NCBI GenBank assembly: GCA_963799045.1
Contig: CAWCVN010000005.1
Coordinates: 682,001 to 746,000 of the forward strand
Direction of reading: 5' to 3'
DNA from: DASRSS01 sp963799045
GTDB taxonomy: Bacteria; Actinomycetota; Actinomycetes; Mycobacteriales; Jatrophihabitantaceae
Length of the DNA stretch: 64,000 bases
Made by a program: the position numbers and the translations under genes. Of the stretch, positions 51,167 through 62,072 are shown piece by piece; within the stretch, counting starts at the first letter, position 1, and every line of letters starts with the position of its first letter. The notes below the pieces were generated by a model. It had not been told where the DNA came from, made no database searches, and worked only from the letters and a program-made list of their open reading frames with translations.

Positions 51167-54100
51167 ATGAGATCACGTGCAGGCTCACCGACCACACGTC
51201 GCCGGCGTGGAACCGCCCTGGCACTGCTGATCGGCGTCGTGAGCGCGCTTGTCATGGTCGTCGCGCCGCCTCCCCCTGCGCACGCGGGCGGAGGCTTCAC
51301 TCTTACCGGCACTATCGCAGGCGACTGGCGCTTTGCCGACGTCAGCGAGCGGGAGTGGCGTGCGAAGGGCAAGCAGCAGTTCTATGTCGGCACGTCCTCG
51401 GAATACACCCTGCACTACTGCAGCGCGATGCTCTACGCCGTGGTGCCTGCGAAGGAGGTCTACATCGATCCCCGTGGGGACTACTGGGCCTACTTCGTGC
51501 TGGCCGACGGGACCACTTACTACGGCGACCCCGTGTCCGACGGAACCGTAGTCCAACTCACCCCTTTGCTGAACCCGCACCAATTCGGCGCGTTCCCGCC
51601 CCGCCAGAGCAAGTACCTCTTGTGGACGAACTACAACGACGAGGTCTATGGCGGAGGTGACATTCCTCCCGAGTCCTACTTCGGTGGCGGGGTCGGCGTG
51701 CGCTTCTTCTCCTACTCGTACGAATGGAAGGACTACACCAACCCGAACATCACCGACGATGACGACACCGGCTGCACCGACGGCTACATCAACTCGAAGT
51801 TGGGCGCGGGCCGGCAGGTGTTTGACAGTGAGTCGCGCTGGGTGACGCAGGCTCCGTCCGACGACCAGGCGCCGGAGGCGTCGTTCTCGTACACCGTCTC
51901 GGACACCGACCCGCTCGAGGTGAGTTTCGCGAACCTGTCCTCGGACCCGGACGGAGATTCGTTCACGTCGGCGTGGGATTTCGGGGATGACAAGACCTCG
52001 AGCGCGGAATCGCCGGTGCACCGGTACGACACCGGTGGCACCTACGAGGTCACGCTCACCGTGACCGATCCGTCCGGGAAGACAGGTACCGAGAAGCGGC
52101 AGGTGGTCGTCGACCAGGGCCTGATCGTCAACTCGACCGGGGACGGTGCTGCCCTCGATCCGGCGGCGCACGGGTGTGACACCGGTGGGGTTGTCGGTGA
52201 CGCGCCGGAGTGCACCCTGCGGGCGGCGATCGAGACCGCGAACGATCGTGGCGGCGGGGCGATCACCTTCGGCATCGACGGTGGCGGTGTGCCGACGATC
52301 GCGCTCGACTCCCCGCTGCCGCCGATCACCGGCGCCGACACGAGTGTGGACGCGACGACGCAGGCCTCCGGACAGGTGGCAGTCGACGGCGGGGGAGTCG
52401 ACTCGATCCTCGATGTGCAGGCGACCGGGGTGACGCTCGAGGGACTGGTGCTAGACCACGCCACCGAGGCCGTCTCGATCCGTAAGGACGCTTCGGCCGA
52501 GGTGCTGCACACCGTGATCGGGGCGGACCCGACCGGGACGACGCCGGGCGAGGTGGCGACCGGCATCGAGACCTTTGCCGGTGCCGCGGAGGACATCTCC
52601 ATTCACGACAACGTGATCGGCGCCGCGACCGGCATCGTGGTGGGCTCGGACGGTGTGTCGATCAGCAGCAACCACATCGGTGTGAGCGCGGGTGGTACGA
52701 CCACGCTCTCCTCGACGCAGCTCGGGGCAGTCGTCGGCGGAGCGCACGCCACGCTCGCCGACAACACCGTGTGGGCCACCGTGGAAGGGATCGAGGTCGC
52801 GGCCACCGGTTCCACGACGTTCGCCGGCGATGCCGCGGTGACCGGCAACCGCGTCGGTGTCGGCGTGGACGGGTCGACTGTGTTGACCGGCATGGGTGAG
52901 GGGATCCGCGTCGACGGCGCGCCCCGCGCGAGGGTCACCGGCAACGTCGTCACCGCCGGCCGGGAAGCCGGTATCTCGATCATCGGGGCGCTGGAAGTCA
53001 TCAATGATGGCGGCCTCCAGTTCACCACTGTCGAGGACGGCGGGGTCACCGACGGCCCGGTCACCGGAGGCCACGCGACGGTCAGCGGCAACACCGTCGG
53101 GGCGGCCGCGATCGACGCCTCCGCGCCGGCCGAACACGTCGCAACCGCCGGCATCCTGGTCTGGGACAACGCACCGGACGTGACCGTGACGGACAACACC
53201 GTGGCCGGCGAGGGCAAGTTCGGCATCGACGTCCACGGTGGCGCCGGCCACGTGATCTCCGGCAACCGGGTCGGCTACGACACCGCCGGGAACGCGGCTG
53301 CGTCGCTCATCGGCATCCGGGCCAACGGCACCGACGACATCACCGTCGGCAAGACCGGCGCGGGGAACCGCGTTCTGTCGCGCGCCTCGGGGATCGGTCT
53401 GCTCGGCACGTCGACGGGCGTGACGGTGACGGCAAACACCGTGACGGCGGGTTCCGGGGCGAACACCGACAGGGTGGGGCTGCTGGGCGACGTGGACGTC
53501 TCAGGCGTGAGGGCTTCCGACAACGAGGTGGTCGGCTTCACGGTCGGCATCGGTCTCGTAGGAAACGGGGTATCGGTGTCGGACAACACGGTCAGCGACG
53601 GCCGATTCGGTATCCAAACATTCGGGTCGGCCGCGAAGATCACCCACAACACGGTGACAGGCGCGACGAAGGCGGCCATCTCTAGCGAGGGCAAGGACGG
53701 CCTCGTCAAGGACAACCTGGTCGGTGTGAAGGCGACAGGGGCGGCGGCGCCGATCATCGGTAACCCGGGCGCCGGCATCAACGTCACCACCGGAGGCTCG
53801 GCGACGGTCACCGACAACATCGTGGCGGGCAGCGGTGGACACGGCATCGGCGTCGACGCGAACGTCGTCGCGACCCTGAAGGGCAATCGGATCGTGCAGA
53901 CCACAGGCGCGCCGATCGCGTACAGCGGATCCCCCGCGCCGCCGACCATCGACGCGGTGATCCAGACCCACCACGGGGACTCGACGCGTACGACGCTGCT
54001 GCTCACCGTCCCGGCCGGTGGAGGGACAGTGGAAATCTTCGCCAACCACGACTGCGCCGACCCGGAGGCGGAGAAGGTACTGCACGTGACCCGCCAGGTC

Positions 54101-55105
54101 GCGCCCGACGCCACCACGCGGCTGGTGCAGTTGATCGACCGGCCGGGCGAGGACAACTTCACAGCCACGTTCACCGACACCGCGGGCCACACCAGCGGCC
54201 TGTCGGCGTGTGAGGCGATCGGCACCTATCCGGACACCGACGGTGACGGCGCCCCCGACCCGTTCGACGCCGTGATCGGTGCTCAGTCCGACCCGACGAA
54301 GGCGGTCGTGGTCACCGACAGCGAGTCGTTACTCGCCCTGAGCGTCGTGCCGCTCGACGAGCAGACCGGCGTCGGCGGTGGGACGCTGACGGATGTCAAC
54401 GTTGTCGACGCGCCCGCGCCGACCGACGGCTTCACCCTGCCGTACGGCACCATCACGTTCACCGTCGAAGGGCTCGAGCTCGGCGGTTCCACGGTCGTGA
54501 GTCTGACGACGATCGAGGGGGAAGCCGCGATGGTCGGCGACAGCTACTGGAAGTACGGCCCCGAGACCAAGGGCGGAACGCCGCACTGGTACCGCTTCGA
54601 CCTCGACGAGTCCACCCACACCGGCGCCCAGGTCGGCGAACCGGTGGACGTCCCCGGGCTGGGGACGCGACGGTCGTTCAATCTGTATCTCACCGACGGG
54701 GCGCGGGGCGACACGAACGGCTTCACCGACGGTCGCATCGTCGACCCGGGTGGCCCGGCGATCGTCACCGCGGCGCCGCCGCCCGATCCCGGTGTGAGCG
54801 GCTCCGCGCCGACGACGCCGGTAGCCAGCACCGATCCGGGGGCCTCGCCGGCACCCACGTCGACCCTGCCGTCCGCACCCACGCCGGAGCCGACCTCGAC
54901 TCCGACGCCGGCGCCGATCGGGGAACGCGGTGTGCTGGGGTCGAGCGTCCCGGCCGCGCCGTCGCCGGCGGCAGCCGGTTCGAGCGAGAATCTCGCGTCG
55001 ACCGGCTTCGACGTCGTCCCGACTCTCGGGTTCGGTGCGCTGCTTCTCGTGGCGGGCCTAGGCGCGGCGAGGGCCGGCCGGCGGTCCCGTCGCCGGACGA
55101 GCTGA
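51167..55105 (+). CDS. LAxTG-anchored surface protein with PKD and parallel beta-helix domains
   Basis: 1312 residues. Signal peptide to about 40 (ALALLIGVVSALVMVV, AHA cleavage). Residues 45-235 form an aromatic-rich domain I do not recognise. A PKD domain (about 240-325; SAWDFGDDKTSS, HRYDTGGTYEVTLTV) follows, then a CTLRAAI motif and a long right-handed beta-helix with some twenty NxV/NxI turns (about 340-920), a calcium-type DTDGDGAPDPFD, a further beta domain and a Pro/Thr/Ser stalk. The end LASTGF, hydrophobic helix and basic tail is a sortase signal of the LAxTG class. Likely adhesin or glycan-binding protein. Confidence 0.88.
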   Translation: MRSRAGSPTTRRRRGTALALLIGVVSALVMVVAPPPPAHAGGGFTLTGTIAGDWRFADVSEREWRAKGKQQFYVGTSSEYTLHYCSAMLYAVVPAKEVYIDPRGDYWAYFVLADGTTYYGDPVSDGTVVQLTPLLNPHQFGAFPPRQSKYLLWTNYNDEVYGGGDIPPESYFGGGVGVRFFSYSYEWKDYTNPNITDDDDTGCTDGYINSKLGAGRQVFDSESRWVTQAPSDDQAPEASFSYTVSDTDPLEVSFANLSSDPDGDSFTSAWDFGDDKTSSAESPVHRYDTGGTYEVTLTVTDPSGKTGTEKRQVVVDQGLIVNSTGDGAALDPAAHGCDTGGVVGDAPECTLRAAIETANDRGGGAITFGIDGGGVPTIALDSPLPPITGADTSVDATTQASGQVAVDGGGVDSILDVQATGVTLEGLVLDHATEAVSIRKDASAEVLHTVIGADPTGTTPGEVATGIETFAGAAEDISIHDNVIGAATGIVVGSDGVSISSNHIGVSAGGTTTLSSTQLGAVVGGAHATLADNTVWATVEGIEVAATGSTTFAGDAAVTGNRVGVGVDGSTVLTGMGEGIRVDGAPRARVTGNVVTAGREAGISIIGALEVINDGGLQFTTVEDGGVTDGPVTGGHATVSGNTVGAAAIDASAPAEHVATAGILVWDNAPDVTVTDNTVAGEGKFGIDVHGGAGHVISGNRVGYDTAGNAAASLIGIRANGTDDITVGKTGAGNRVLSRASGIGLLGTSTGVTVTANTVTAGSGANTDRVGLLGDVDVSGVRASDNEVVGFTVGIGLVGNGVSVSDNTVSDGRFGIQTFGSAAKITHNTVTGATKAAISSEGKDGLVKDNLVGVKATGAAAPIIGNPGAGINVTTGGSATVTDNIVAGSGGHGIGVDANVVATLKGNRIVQTTGAPIAYSGSPAPPTIDAVIQTHHGDSTRTTLLLTVPAGGGTVEIFANHDCADPEAEKVLHVTRQVAPDATTRLVQLIDRPGEDNFTATFTDTAGHTSGLSACEAIGTYPDTDGDGAPDPFDAVIGAQSDPTKAVVVTDSESLLALSVVPLDEQTGVGGGTLTDVNVVDAPAPTDGFTLPYGTITFTVEGLELGGSTVVSLTTIEGEAAMVGDSYWKYGPETKGGTPHWYRFDLDESTHTGAQVGEPVDVPGLGTRRSFNLYLTDGARGDTNGFTDGRIVDPGGPAIVTAAPPPDPGVSGSAPTTPVASTDPGASPAPTSTLPSAPTPEPTSTPTPAPIGERGVLGSSVPAAPSPAAAGSSENLASTGFDVVPTLGFGALLLVAGLGAARAGRRSRRRTS

Positions 55106-55580
55106 CGTGTGCATCGTGCGCCCCTGCGGTGGTTCGGGTGGCTGCCCACCACCGAACCGGAACCGTTCGCCGTCGTCGCCGACCCCGAACACGCTCATGT
55201 TCGATGGCAAGCGACCCTCCGTCAGCAGCGGCCGCGGGTCGACACCGTGCTCGATGGGGCGCCGGACGAGGTGGCCCAGGGCCTGCTCGTCCCGATAGCC
55301 GGGGTGCAGCACCGAGCCGCTAACGATTCCGTCCTGGCGGTCGAGCGTGCCTTCGCCGATTTCGTCCCGAACACGAGCGCTGTACCGCGCGTCCTCGCGC
55401 TCGAACTCCACCGCGAGGCGCACGGCCTGGTGGCCGACGCCGTCTACCAGGTGCAGGAGGGCTCGTGACGGGAACCGTCCAGCGACCGGCCGCGCCCAGA
55501 TCATGATCGAAGTAGCTCCGCCGTCGTATTTCGACCAGGACCTACTTTGATCATGAAGACCTTGGTGGCGCAACTGTCGG
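55106..55580. other. region with hairpin and one doubtful frame
   Basis: 475 bases between the surface protein and tRNA-Arg. A hairpin sits at 55131-55158. The plus-strand frame 55109-55468 (119 residues, VVADPEHAHVRWQATLRQQR, AHGLVADAVYQVQEGS) has reasonable composition but no recognisable family, and starting at 55109 would place the hairpin inside the gene; an antisense frame of similar length also exists. I see nothing firmer. Confidence 0.35.
55131..55158 (+). terminator. candidate terminator after the surface-protein gene
   Basis: GGTTCGG pairs with CCGAACC and GTGG with CCAC, with a two-base bulge and a four-base loop, beginning 26 bases after the stop. Strong stem, no U-tract. Confidence 0.45.
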
Positions 55581-55653
55581 CGCCCCCGGCAGGGATCGAA
55601 CCTGCGACCAATCGCTTAGAAGGCGAGTGCTCTATCCGCTGAGCTACGGGGGC
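55581..55653 (-). tRNA. tRNA-Arg (anticodon TCT)
   Basis: Cloverleaf on the minus strand: acceptor GCCCCCG pairs with CGGGGGC, D-arm with AGCGGATAGA, anticodon loop CTTCTAA with anticodon TCT, T-arm GCAGGTTCGATCCCTGC, discriminator G. CCA is not encoded, unlike tRNA-His in this window. Confidence 0.97.
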
Positions 55654-55783
55654 CAGTCGTCAGGTCGCAGGCTACCGGCGAGCGGGCGAGTGCGCTCGGT
55701 TCAGCCCGCCGGCAGTACCCGGCGCGCCTGCGGATAGCACCCGCAACCGACACTCGCGTGCTCCGCGTCCACAAGGCCGGGCG

Positions 55784-55792
55784 TTGTCCACA
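55784..55792 (+). promoter_or_regulatory. single DnaA-box-like nonamer upstream of ssb
   Basis: TTGTCCACA is the form of DnaA box common in actinomycetes. One copy about 90 bases before ssb; a lone box is weak evidence but could link ssb expression to DnaA. Confidence 0.25.
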
Positions 55793-55880
55793 TCTTGGCC
55801 GCGGCGGTGGCTGCTCGCCGGTGTCACCGGCTTGAGTGGTCCTACGCCCGGCGCGGGCGCACGACGAGCGAGAGGCAACC

Positions 55881-56418
55881 ATGATCAACGACACGATGAT
55901 GACGATCGTCGGCAATGTGTGCGACGAGCCGGTCAAGCGTATCACCCGGTCCGGCCACGCCGTGGCGAATCTGCGAGTGGCGTCGACACCGCGCTACTAC
56001 GACCGCGGTCGTGGCGCTGGTCCGACGGCCGACGCTGTTCGTCGACGTGACGTGTTGGCGCGCCTCGCCGAGCACGTGCGCAGCTCGGTGCACAAGGGCG
56101 ATCCGATCGTGGTCACCGGGCGCTACACCTCCCACACCTACGAAGTGAACGAGCAGCTGCGTTACGCGCAGACCCTGGAGGCCTTCGCGCTCGGCCACGA
56201 CCTGTCCCGCGGGACGCGGTGTTCCGCAAGGCGCCGTGCAACGTCGTCACGCATGTCCCGCCGACGAGAACGGCGCGCCGGTCAACGAGATCGAGCACTG
56301 GATCGATGCGGTACGCCCACCGTCACCGTCACCGTCACCGGCTGCGGCGCAGGCGGCCGTGGCCGAGGCCGGGCCGTCCGGCGGGGACGGCGACCAGGAG
56401 CTCGCGGCGGTCAGCTGA
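55881..56418 (+). CDS. ssb: single-strand DNA-binding protein (frameshifted as read)
   Basis: OB-fold protein coating ssDNA. From the ATG at 55881: MTIVGNVCDEPVKRITRSGH, VANLRVASTPRYYD; then in other frames LFVDVTCW and LAEHVRSSVHKGDPIVVTGR, YEVNEQLRYAQTLEAFALGHDLSRGT, then FRKAPCNVVTHV and ADENGAPVNEIEHWIDAV in a third. Breaks near 56015-56060 and 56215-56260. The acidic tip typical of Ssb C-termini is not clear; the end is Ala/Gly-rich with an SPSPSP repeat. This is more like the paralogous actinobacterial Ssb beside ettA than the replicative one. Confidence 0.8.
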
Positions 56419-56562
56419 CCGACCGCGCCGCGGTGCGGCGGCCCGCCGGGACGGCGGGGGCGACGGGGCCGGTGGGCTGCCGCACTCGACGGGGCTGGGA
56501 CACTGGAGCCCGGTGCGGCGCACGCGGCGCCGCGACCGCAACGAGCATCCGAAGGACGGACA

Positions 56563-58240
<1,678 letters not shown>

Positions 58241-58285
58241 CCGTGGCGACCAATGGACAGGGCGAACGCACAGTGGAGACAGCCA

Positions 58286-58683
58286 ATGAGTCGGTTCGTG
58301 CACGAGGTGCACATGCGCTGGTCGGACATGGATGCCTACCGGCACATCAACAACTCGGCCTACCTCGCCTACCTCGAACAGGCGCGGGTGGCGATGTTCT
58401 TCGAGCGGCACACCAGCTTCTCCAGCGGGACGGTGATCGCCCGGCACGAGATCGACTACCTCGGCCCGGTGGTGTACCACCCCGAGCCGCTGCGGCTGGA
58501 ACTGTGGGTCGACACGGTCCGAGGCGCGGCGTTCACCGTGCACTACGAGGTGTTCGACGCCGAGCGGCTCGTCGCGCGGCCCGCACGGTGTGCGTGCGGT
58601 TCGACTTCGGCATCGACCGACCGCGGCGCCTGACCGACGAGGAGCGCGAGGTCCTCGCGAGCTTCGGCGACGTATCCGGATGA
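58286..58683 (+). CDS. acyl-CoA thioesterase, hotdog fold (one frameshift)
   Basis: About 132 residues. 4HBT motif VHEVHMRWSDMDAYRHINNS with the catalytic-type Asp, then YLEQARVAMFFE, ARHEIDYLGPVVYHPEPL and FTVHYEVFDAERLVAR. Near 58575 one base appears missing and the end CVRFDFGIDRPRRLTDEERE lies in the next frame. Sits 45 bases after ettA and overlaps the next gene by ATGA. Confidence 0.85.
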
Positions 58684-59328
58684 CCGCGCCCGATGACGAC
58701 CTGGCGCCGCGCGGCATTGACCGAACTCGCGCCGGCGGCCCGCCGCGCGGTCGGTCTCGACGCGGGCGGTTGGTGCGCCTGCGCGTGGGCGGCGGCACCG
58801 CGGCCGCGCTGATCCGGCTGCCGTTCGACGTCCTGGTCACGCGCACGATCACGGTCGCCGAGAGGCTGCCCGCGGTGGACGTCACCGTGCGCGCGGCCGA
58901 ACTGGTCGCCTGGCTCGACGGCGGGCGCGAGGCCGCCCGGCGCGGCCGACGCGCTGTGGCGCTGGGCCGTGCCGCCGGCGGCCGGCTGGCAGCGGATCGA
59001 GACGGTGCCGGACACCGTGATCCGGCCGCTCGTCCGGCAGGGCGCGCTGACCCTCAAGGAGGCCGCCGAGCGTGCGGGTGTGCCCGGCGCGTCGCCCAGG
59101 GCCGAGGTCGCCGACGCGTTGCTGGACTCGGTCGTGCTCACCGCGGAATCCGCCACCGGGCTGCGCGCCGAGGTCACGCTGCGGGCGCTGAGCGCCCTGA
59201 CCAAGATGGGCTTCCTCGCACGTGGCTCCGAGGCGCACCTCGACGTCAGCGGCCGGTGGACCCGGCTCAGCGCCGTGTACGGCTCGGTCCTCGTCGAGCG
59301 CGGCGGCCTCGCCCTCGCCCCGCACTGA
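58680..59328 (+). CDS. uncharacterised conserved-looking protein (one frameshift)
   Basis: About 215 residues. N-terminal part TAAALIRLPFDVLVTRTITV and AVDVTVRAAELVAWLDGG in the first frame; after about 58940 the frame changes to WQRIETVPDTVIRPLVRQGA, LTLKEAAERAGVPGASPRAE and ALSALTKMGFLARG, a helical region resembling a small DNA-binding or chaperone-like fold. The start ATG overlaps the thioesterase stop. Family not recognised. Confidence 0.65.
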
Positions 59329-59446
59329 GCTACCCCTCCGGCGGGGAATCCCGGCACCCTGTAAGCGGTCAGCGAGTTCCGGACACCTACTAGATGACGG
59401 TGCGATCTAGGTGACGGTGCGTTCGGACCGGCGAGGGAGTGTGTGC

Positions 59447-59983
59447 GTGGACGACGTCGATCGGCATGCGCTGCTGGATTCCTGGTTTCGCGGCTACGCC
59501 GACCGGGTCCTCGCCTACCTCCAGCACCGCACCGATCCGCAGACCGCGCAGGACCTGCTGCAGGAGGTGTTCGTGACCGCGTTCCGCAAGGCACCCGAGG
59601 TGCCGCAGCCGCCGATCGGCTGGCTGTTGGGCACCGCGCGCCGGCTGCTGGCCAACCGCTACCGTGGCCGCCGCCGCCACGATCAGCTGATCGCCCGCCT
59701 GATCGACGACGCGAGCGAGCCGGCCGATCCGGACAGCGCCGAGCTCAAGGCTGCCTTCGCGCAGACCCTGGCCACGCTCTCGCCCGCCGACCGCGAGGTC
59801 CTCACCCTCACCGGCTGGTACGGCCTGACCCCGGCCGAAGCGGCGCAGGCGCTGGGCTGCTCGCCCTCGGCCTATGCCGTGCGGCTGCACCGGGCGCGCA
59901 AGCGGCTGGCCACCGCCCTGGACGAGGCCGGTTACCGCGGACCCGGGCCGGCTGCGCAGTTCGCGGAGGCGCTCCGTGGCTGA
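59447..59983 (+). CDS. ECF sigma factor
   Basis: About 178 residues from the GTG at 59447, chosen because GAGGGAG precedes it. Region 2: LLDSWFRGYADRVLAYLQHR and AQDLLQEVFVTAFRKAPEV; region 4: LSPADREVLTLTGWYGLTPAE and CSPSAYAVRLHRARKRL. Overlaps the downstream membrane gene by 8 bases, making the fourth sigma/partner pair in the window. Confidence 0.9.
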   Translation: MDDVDRHALLDSWFRGYADRVLAYLQHRTDPQTAQDLLQEVFVTAFRKAPEVPQPPIGWLLGTARRLLANRYRGRRRHDQLIARLIDDASEPADPDSAELKAAFAQTLATLSPADREVLTLTGWYGLTPAEAAQALGCSPSAYAVRLHRARKRLATALDEAGYRGPGPAAQFAEALRG

Positions 59984-62060
59984 CCTGTTCTCGCGCTGGC
60001 TGCGCGCGGTGCGCCCGTCGTCACCCGCGGACGGCGGATTCGCTGACACGCCGGACGGCGACCGGGCGCTGGCCGCCATCCACGACCGCCTCGCCGCGGG
60101 GGAGCGCGCCAAGGCGCGCCCGCTCGCCCGCCGCCGGATCTGGCTGCCCGCCGGCGCCCTTGCTGCGGCCGCCGCGGTCACCGCCGCCGCGCTCGCACTC
60201 ACCGGCTCGAGCACCCCGACCCCGCCGCCGAGCGCGTGGGGCGGCCCGCCGCCCGGCACGTCGACGGAGCTGCCCGACGCCCGGCCGGCGGCGATGCTGC
60301 TGTCGGGCTACTCGTCCTGCGCGGACCTGCTCGCCGGCCTGCGCAGCCACACCGCCGCCCACGTCACCCCGTACGGCCTGTCAGGTGAGGCGTACTTCGG
60401 GATGCGGTACGACTCCGCCCTCAGCCAGGAGAAGGCAGGACTTGCGCTCCCCTCCGCCTCGGCGCCCGCCGCCGGACAGCCCGGCGGCGGGACGTCCACC
60501 ACCAACGACCAGGTGGCCGGGGTCGATGAGCCGGACATCATGAAGACCGACGGCAGTCATGTCGTCACCGTCACCGACGGCACGCTGCGGGTGACCGACG
60601 TGACGAGCGACACCGTCACCGGCTCGCTGGGCCTGCGCGCCTACGACGGCTGGCAAAGCGCCCAACTGTTGGTCGACGGCGCCCACGCCGTCGTGCTGAT
60701 GGGCGGCCAGGCCGGCTCCCCGCAGCCGTACGCGCTCGGGCCGATGGGTCCGTACGTGCCGCCGACCGGCACGGGGACGACCGCGCTGTTCGTCGACCTG
60801 AGCGGCACGCCGTCGGTCACCGGGACGCTGCACGTCGACGGCGCCTACCTCGACGCCAGGCTGGTCGGCCCGACGATCCGGATGGTCGTCGACAGCGCAC
60901 CCACGATCAACTTCCCGGTCACGGGCCGGCAGACCAAGGCACGCAACCAGTCCGTCGTGCGCCGAGCACCACTGGCGGCGTGGCTGCCCGACTACACGGT
61001 CACCGTCGGGTCGAACAGCACCCGGCAACAGGTGCCGTGCGACGCGATCAGCCACCCGGTCCACTACACCGGCACGTCGATGATCACCGTCTACACGCTC
61101 GACATCGCCGACCCCGGCGCCGGGCCGCAGCCGGTCGGCGTGGTGGCCGACGGGCAGACGGTGTACGCCACGAGCAGCAGCCTGTACGTGGCCAGCAACC
61201 CTGGCTGGTGGTCACCCGGCGGGCCGACCGCCACGCCCACCGAGATCCACCGCTTCGACATCACCGGCACCGGCAAACCGATTTACCTCGGCTCCGGCTC
61301 GGTCCCCGGCCGGCTGCTCAGCCAGTACTCGCTCGACGAGTACGACGGCTACCTGCGCGTGGCGACCACCGGGGTCGGGCGCAACGAGTCCAACGGCGTC
61401 TACGTGCTCGCCGCCGACACCCTGGCCGTGGCCGGGCACGTACGGGGACTGGGGCACAACGAGCAGCTCGACGCCGTGCGCTTCGCCGGCCCGCTCGCCT
61501 ACGTGGTGACCTACCGCCGGGTCGACCCGCTGTACATCGTCGACCTCTCCGACCCGGCCAAACCGAAGGTCGCCGGCACGCTCACGATGAGCGGCTACTC
61601 CACCTACCTGCACGACGCCGGCAACGGCCGGGTTATCGGGGTGGGTGAGCAGATCGGTAAGAACAACGAGCCGACCGGTCTGCAGGTCTCCGTGTTCGAC
61701 GTCTCCGCCCCGAGCGCCCCGGTGCGGACCTCCCACGTCGTGCGGGCGGGCTCGTCCGGCGAGGGGCAGCTGGACCCGCACGCGTTCCTGTACTGGCAGC
61801 CGACGGGGCTGGTGGCGGTGCCGATCCAGTCGTGGAACCGGCACCAGTCCGGTGCCGCGCTCGTGCTCAAGCTGCACGGGACGTCGCTGGCGACGGTCGG
61901 CACGGTGCGCAACCCGATCGGCACCGCGGTCGCCGACGACGGGCGGGGCATCCAGCGCAGCATGCTGGTCGACGGCAAGCTCTGGACGCTGTCCGGCAGC
62001 GGGCTGCAGGTCGTGGACCCGGCCAGCCTGGCTCGCCAGGCGTGGATCCCCTTCTCGTGA
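59976..62060 (+). CDS. membrane-anchored beta-propeller protein (sigma partner)
   Basis: 694 residues from a GTG. A cytosolic part of about 48 residues with ALAAIHDRLAAGER, one transmembrane helix (WLPAGALAAAAAVTAAALAL), then a C-terminal beta-propeller of the secreted family with GVDEPDIMKTDGSHVVTVTD, LNTYSLDEYDGYLRVATT-like blocks and VDLSDPAKPKVAGTL. The motif GVDEPDI(M/V)KTDG is highly typical of that family. Coupling to an ECF gene suggests anti-sigma/sensor function; a protease or adhesion role is an alternative. Confidence 0.85.
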   Translation: MADLFSRWLRAVRPSSPADGGFADTPDGDRALAAIHDRLAAGERAKARPLARRRIWLPAGALAAAAAVTAAALALTGSSTPTPPPSAWGGPPPGTSTELPDARPAAMLLSGYSSCADLLAGLRSHTAAHVTPYGLSGEAYFGMRYDSALSQEKAGLALPSASAPAAGQPGGGTSTTNDQVAGVDEPDIMKTDGSHVVTVTDGTLRVTDVTSDTVTGSLGLRAYDGWQSAQLLVDGAHAVVLMGGQAGSPQPYALGPMGPYVPPTGTGTTALFVDLSGTPSVTGTLHVDGAYLDARLVGPTIRMVVDSAPTINFPVTGRQTKARNQSVVRRAPLAAWLPDYTVTVGSNSTRQQVPCDAISHPVHYTGTSMITVYTLDIADPGAGPQPVGVVADGQTVYATSSSLYVASNPGWWSPGGPTATPTEIHRFDITGTGKPIYLGSGSVPGRLLSQYSLDEYDGYLRVATTGVGRNESNGVYVLAADTLAVAGHVRGLGHNEQLDAVRFAGPLAYVVTYRRVDPLYIVDLSDPAKPKVAGTLTMSGYSTYLHDAGNGRVIGVGEQIGKNNEPTGLQVSVFDVSAPSAPVRTSHVVRAGSSGEGQLDPHAFLYWQPTGLVAVPIQSWNRHQSGAALVLKLHGTSLATVGTVRNPIGTAVADDGRGIQRSMLVDGKLWTLSGSGLQVVDPASLARQAWIPFS

Positions 62061-62072
62061 CCGGCCGCAGGC

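Noticed and set aside
55109..55468. 119-residue hypothetical gene after the surface protein
   Set aside because: No family, a terminator-like hairpin at its beginning and an equally long antisense frame; kept only as a note.
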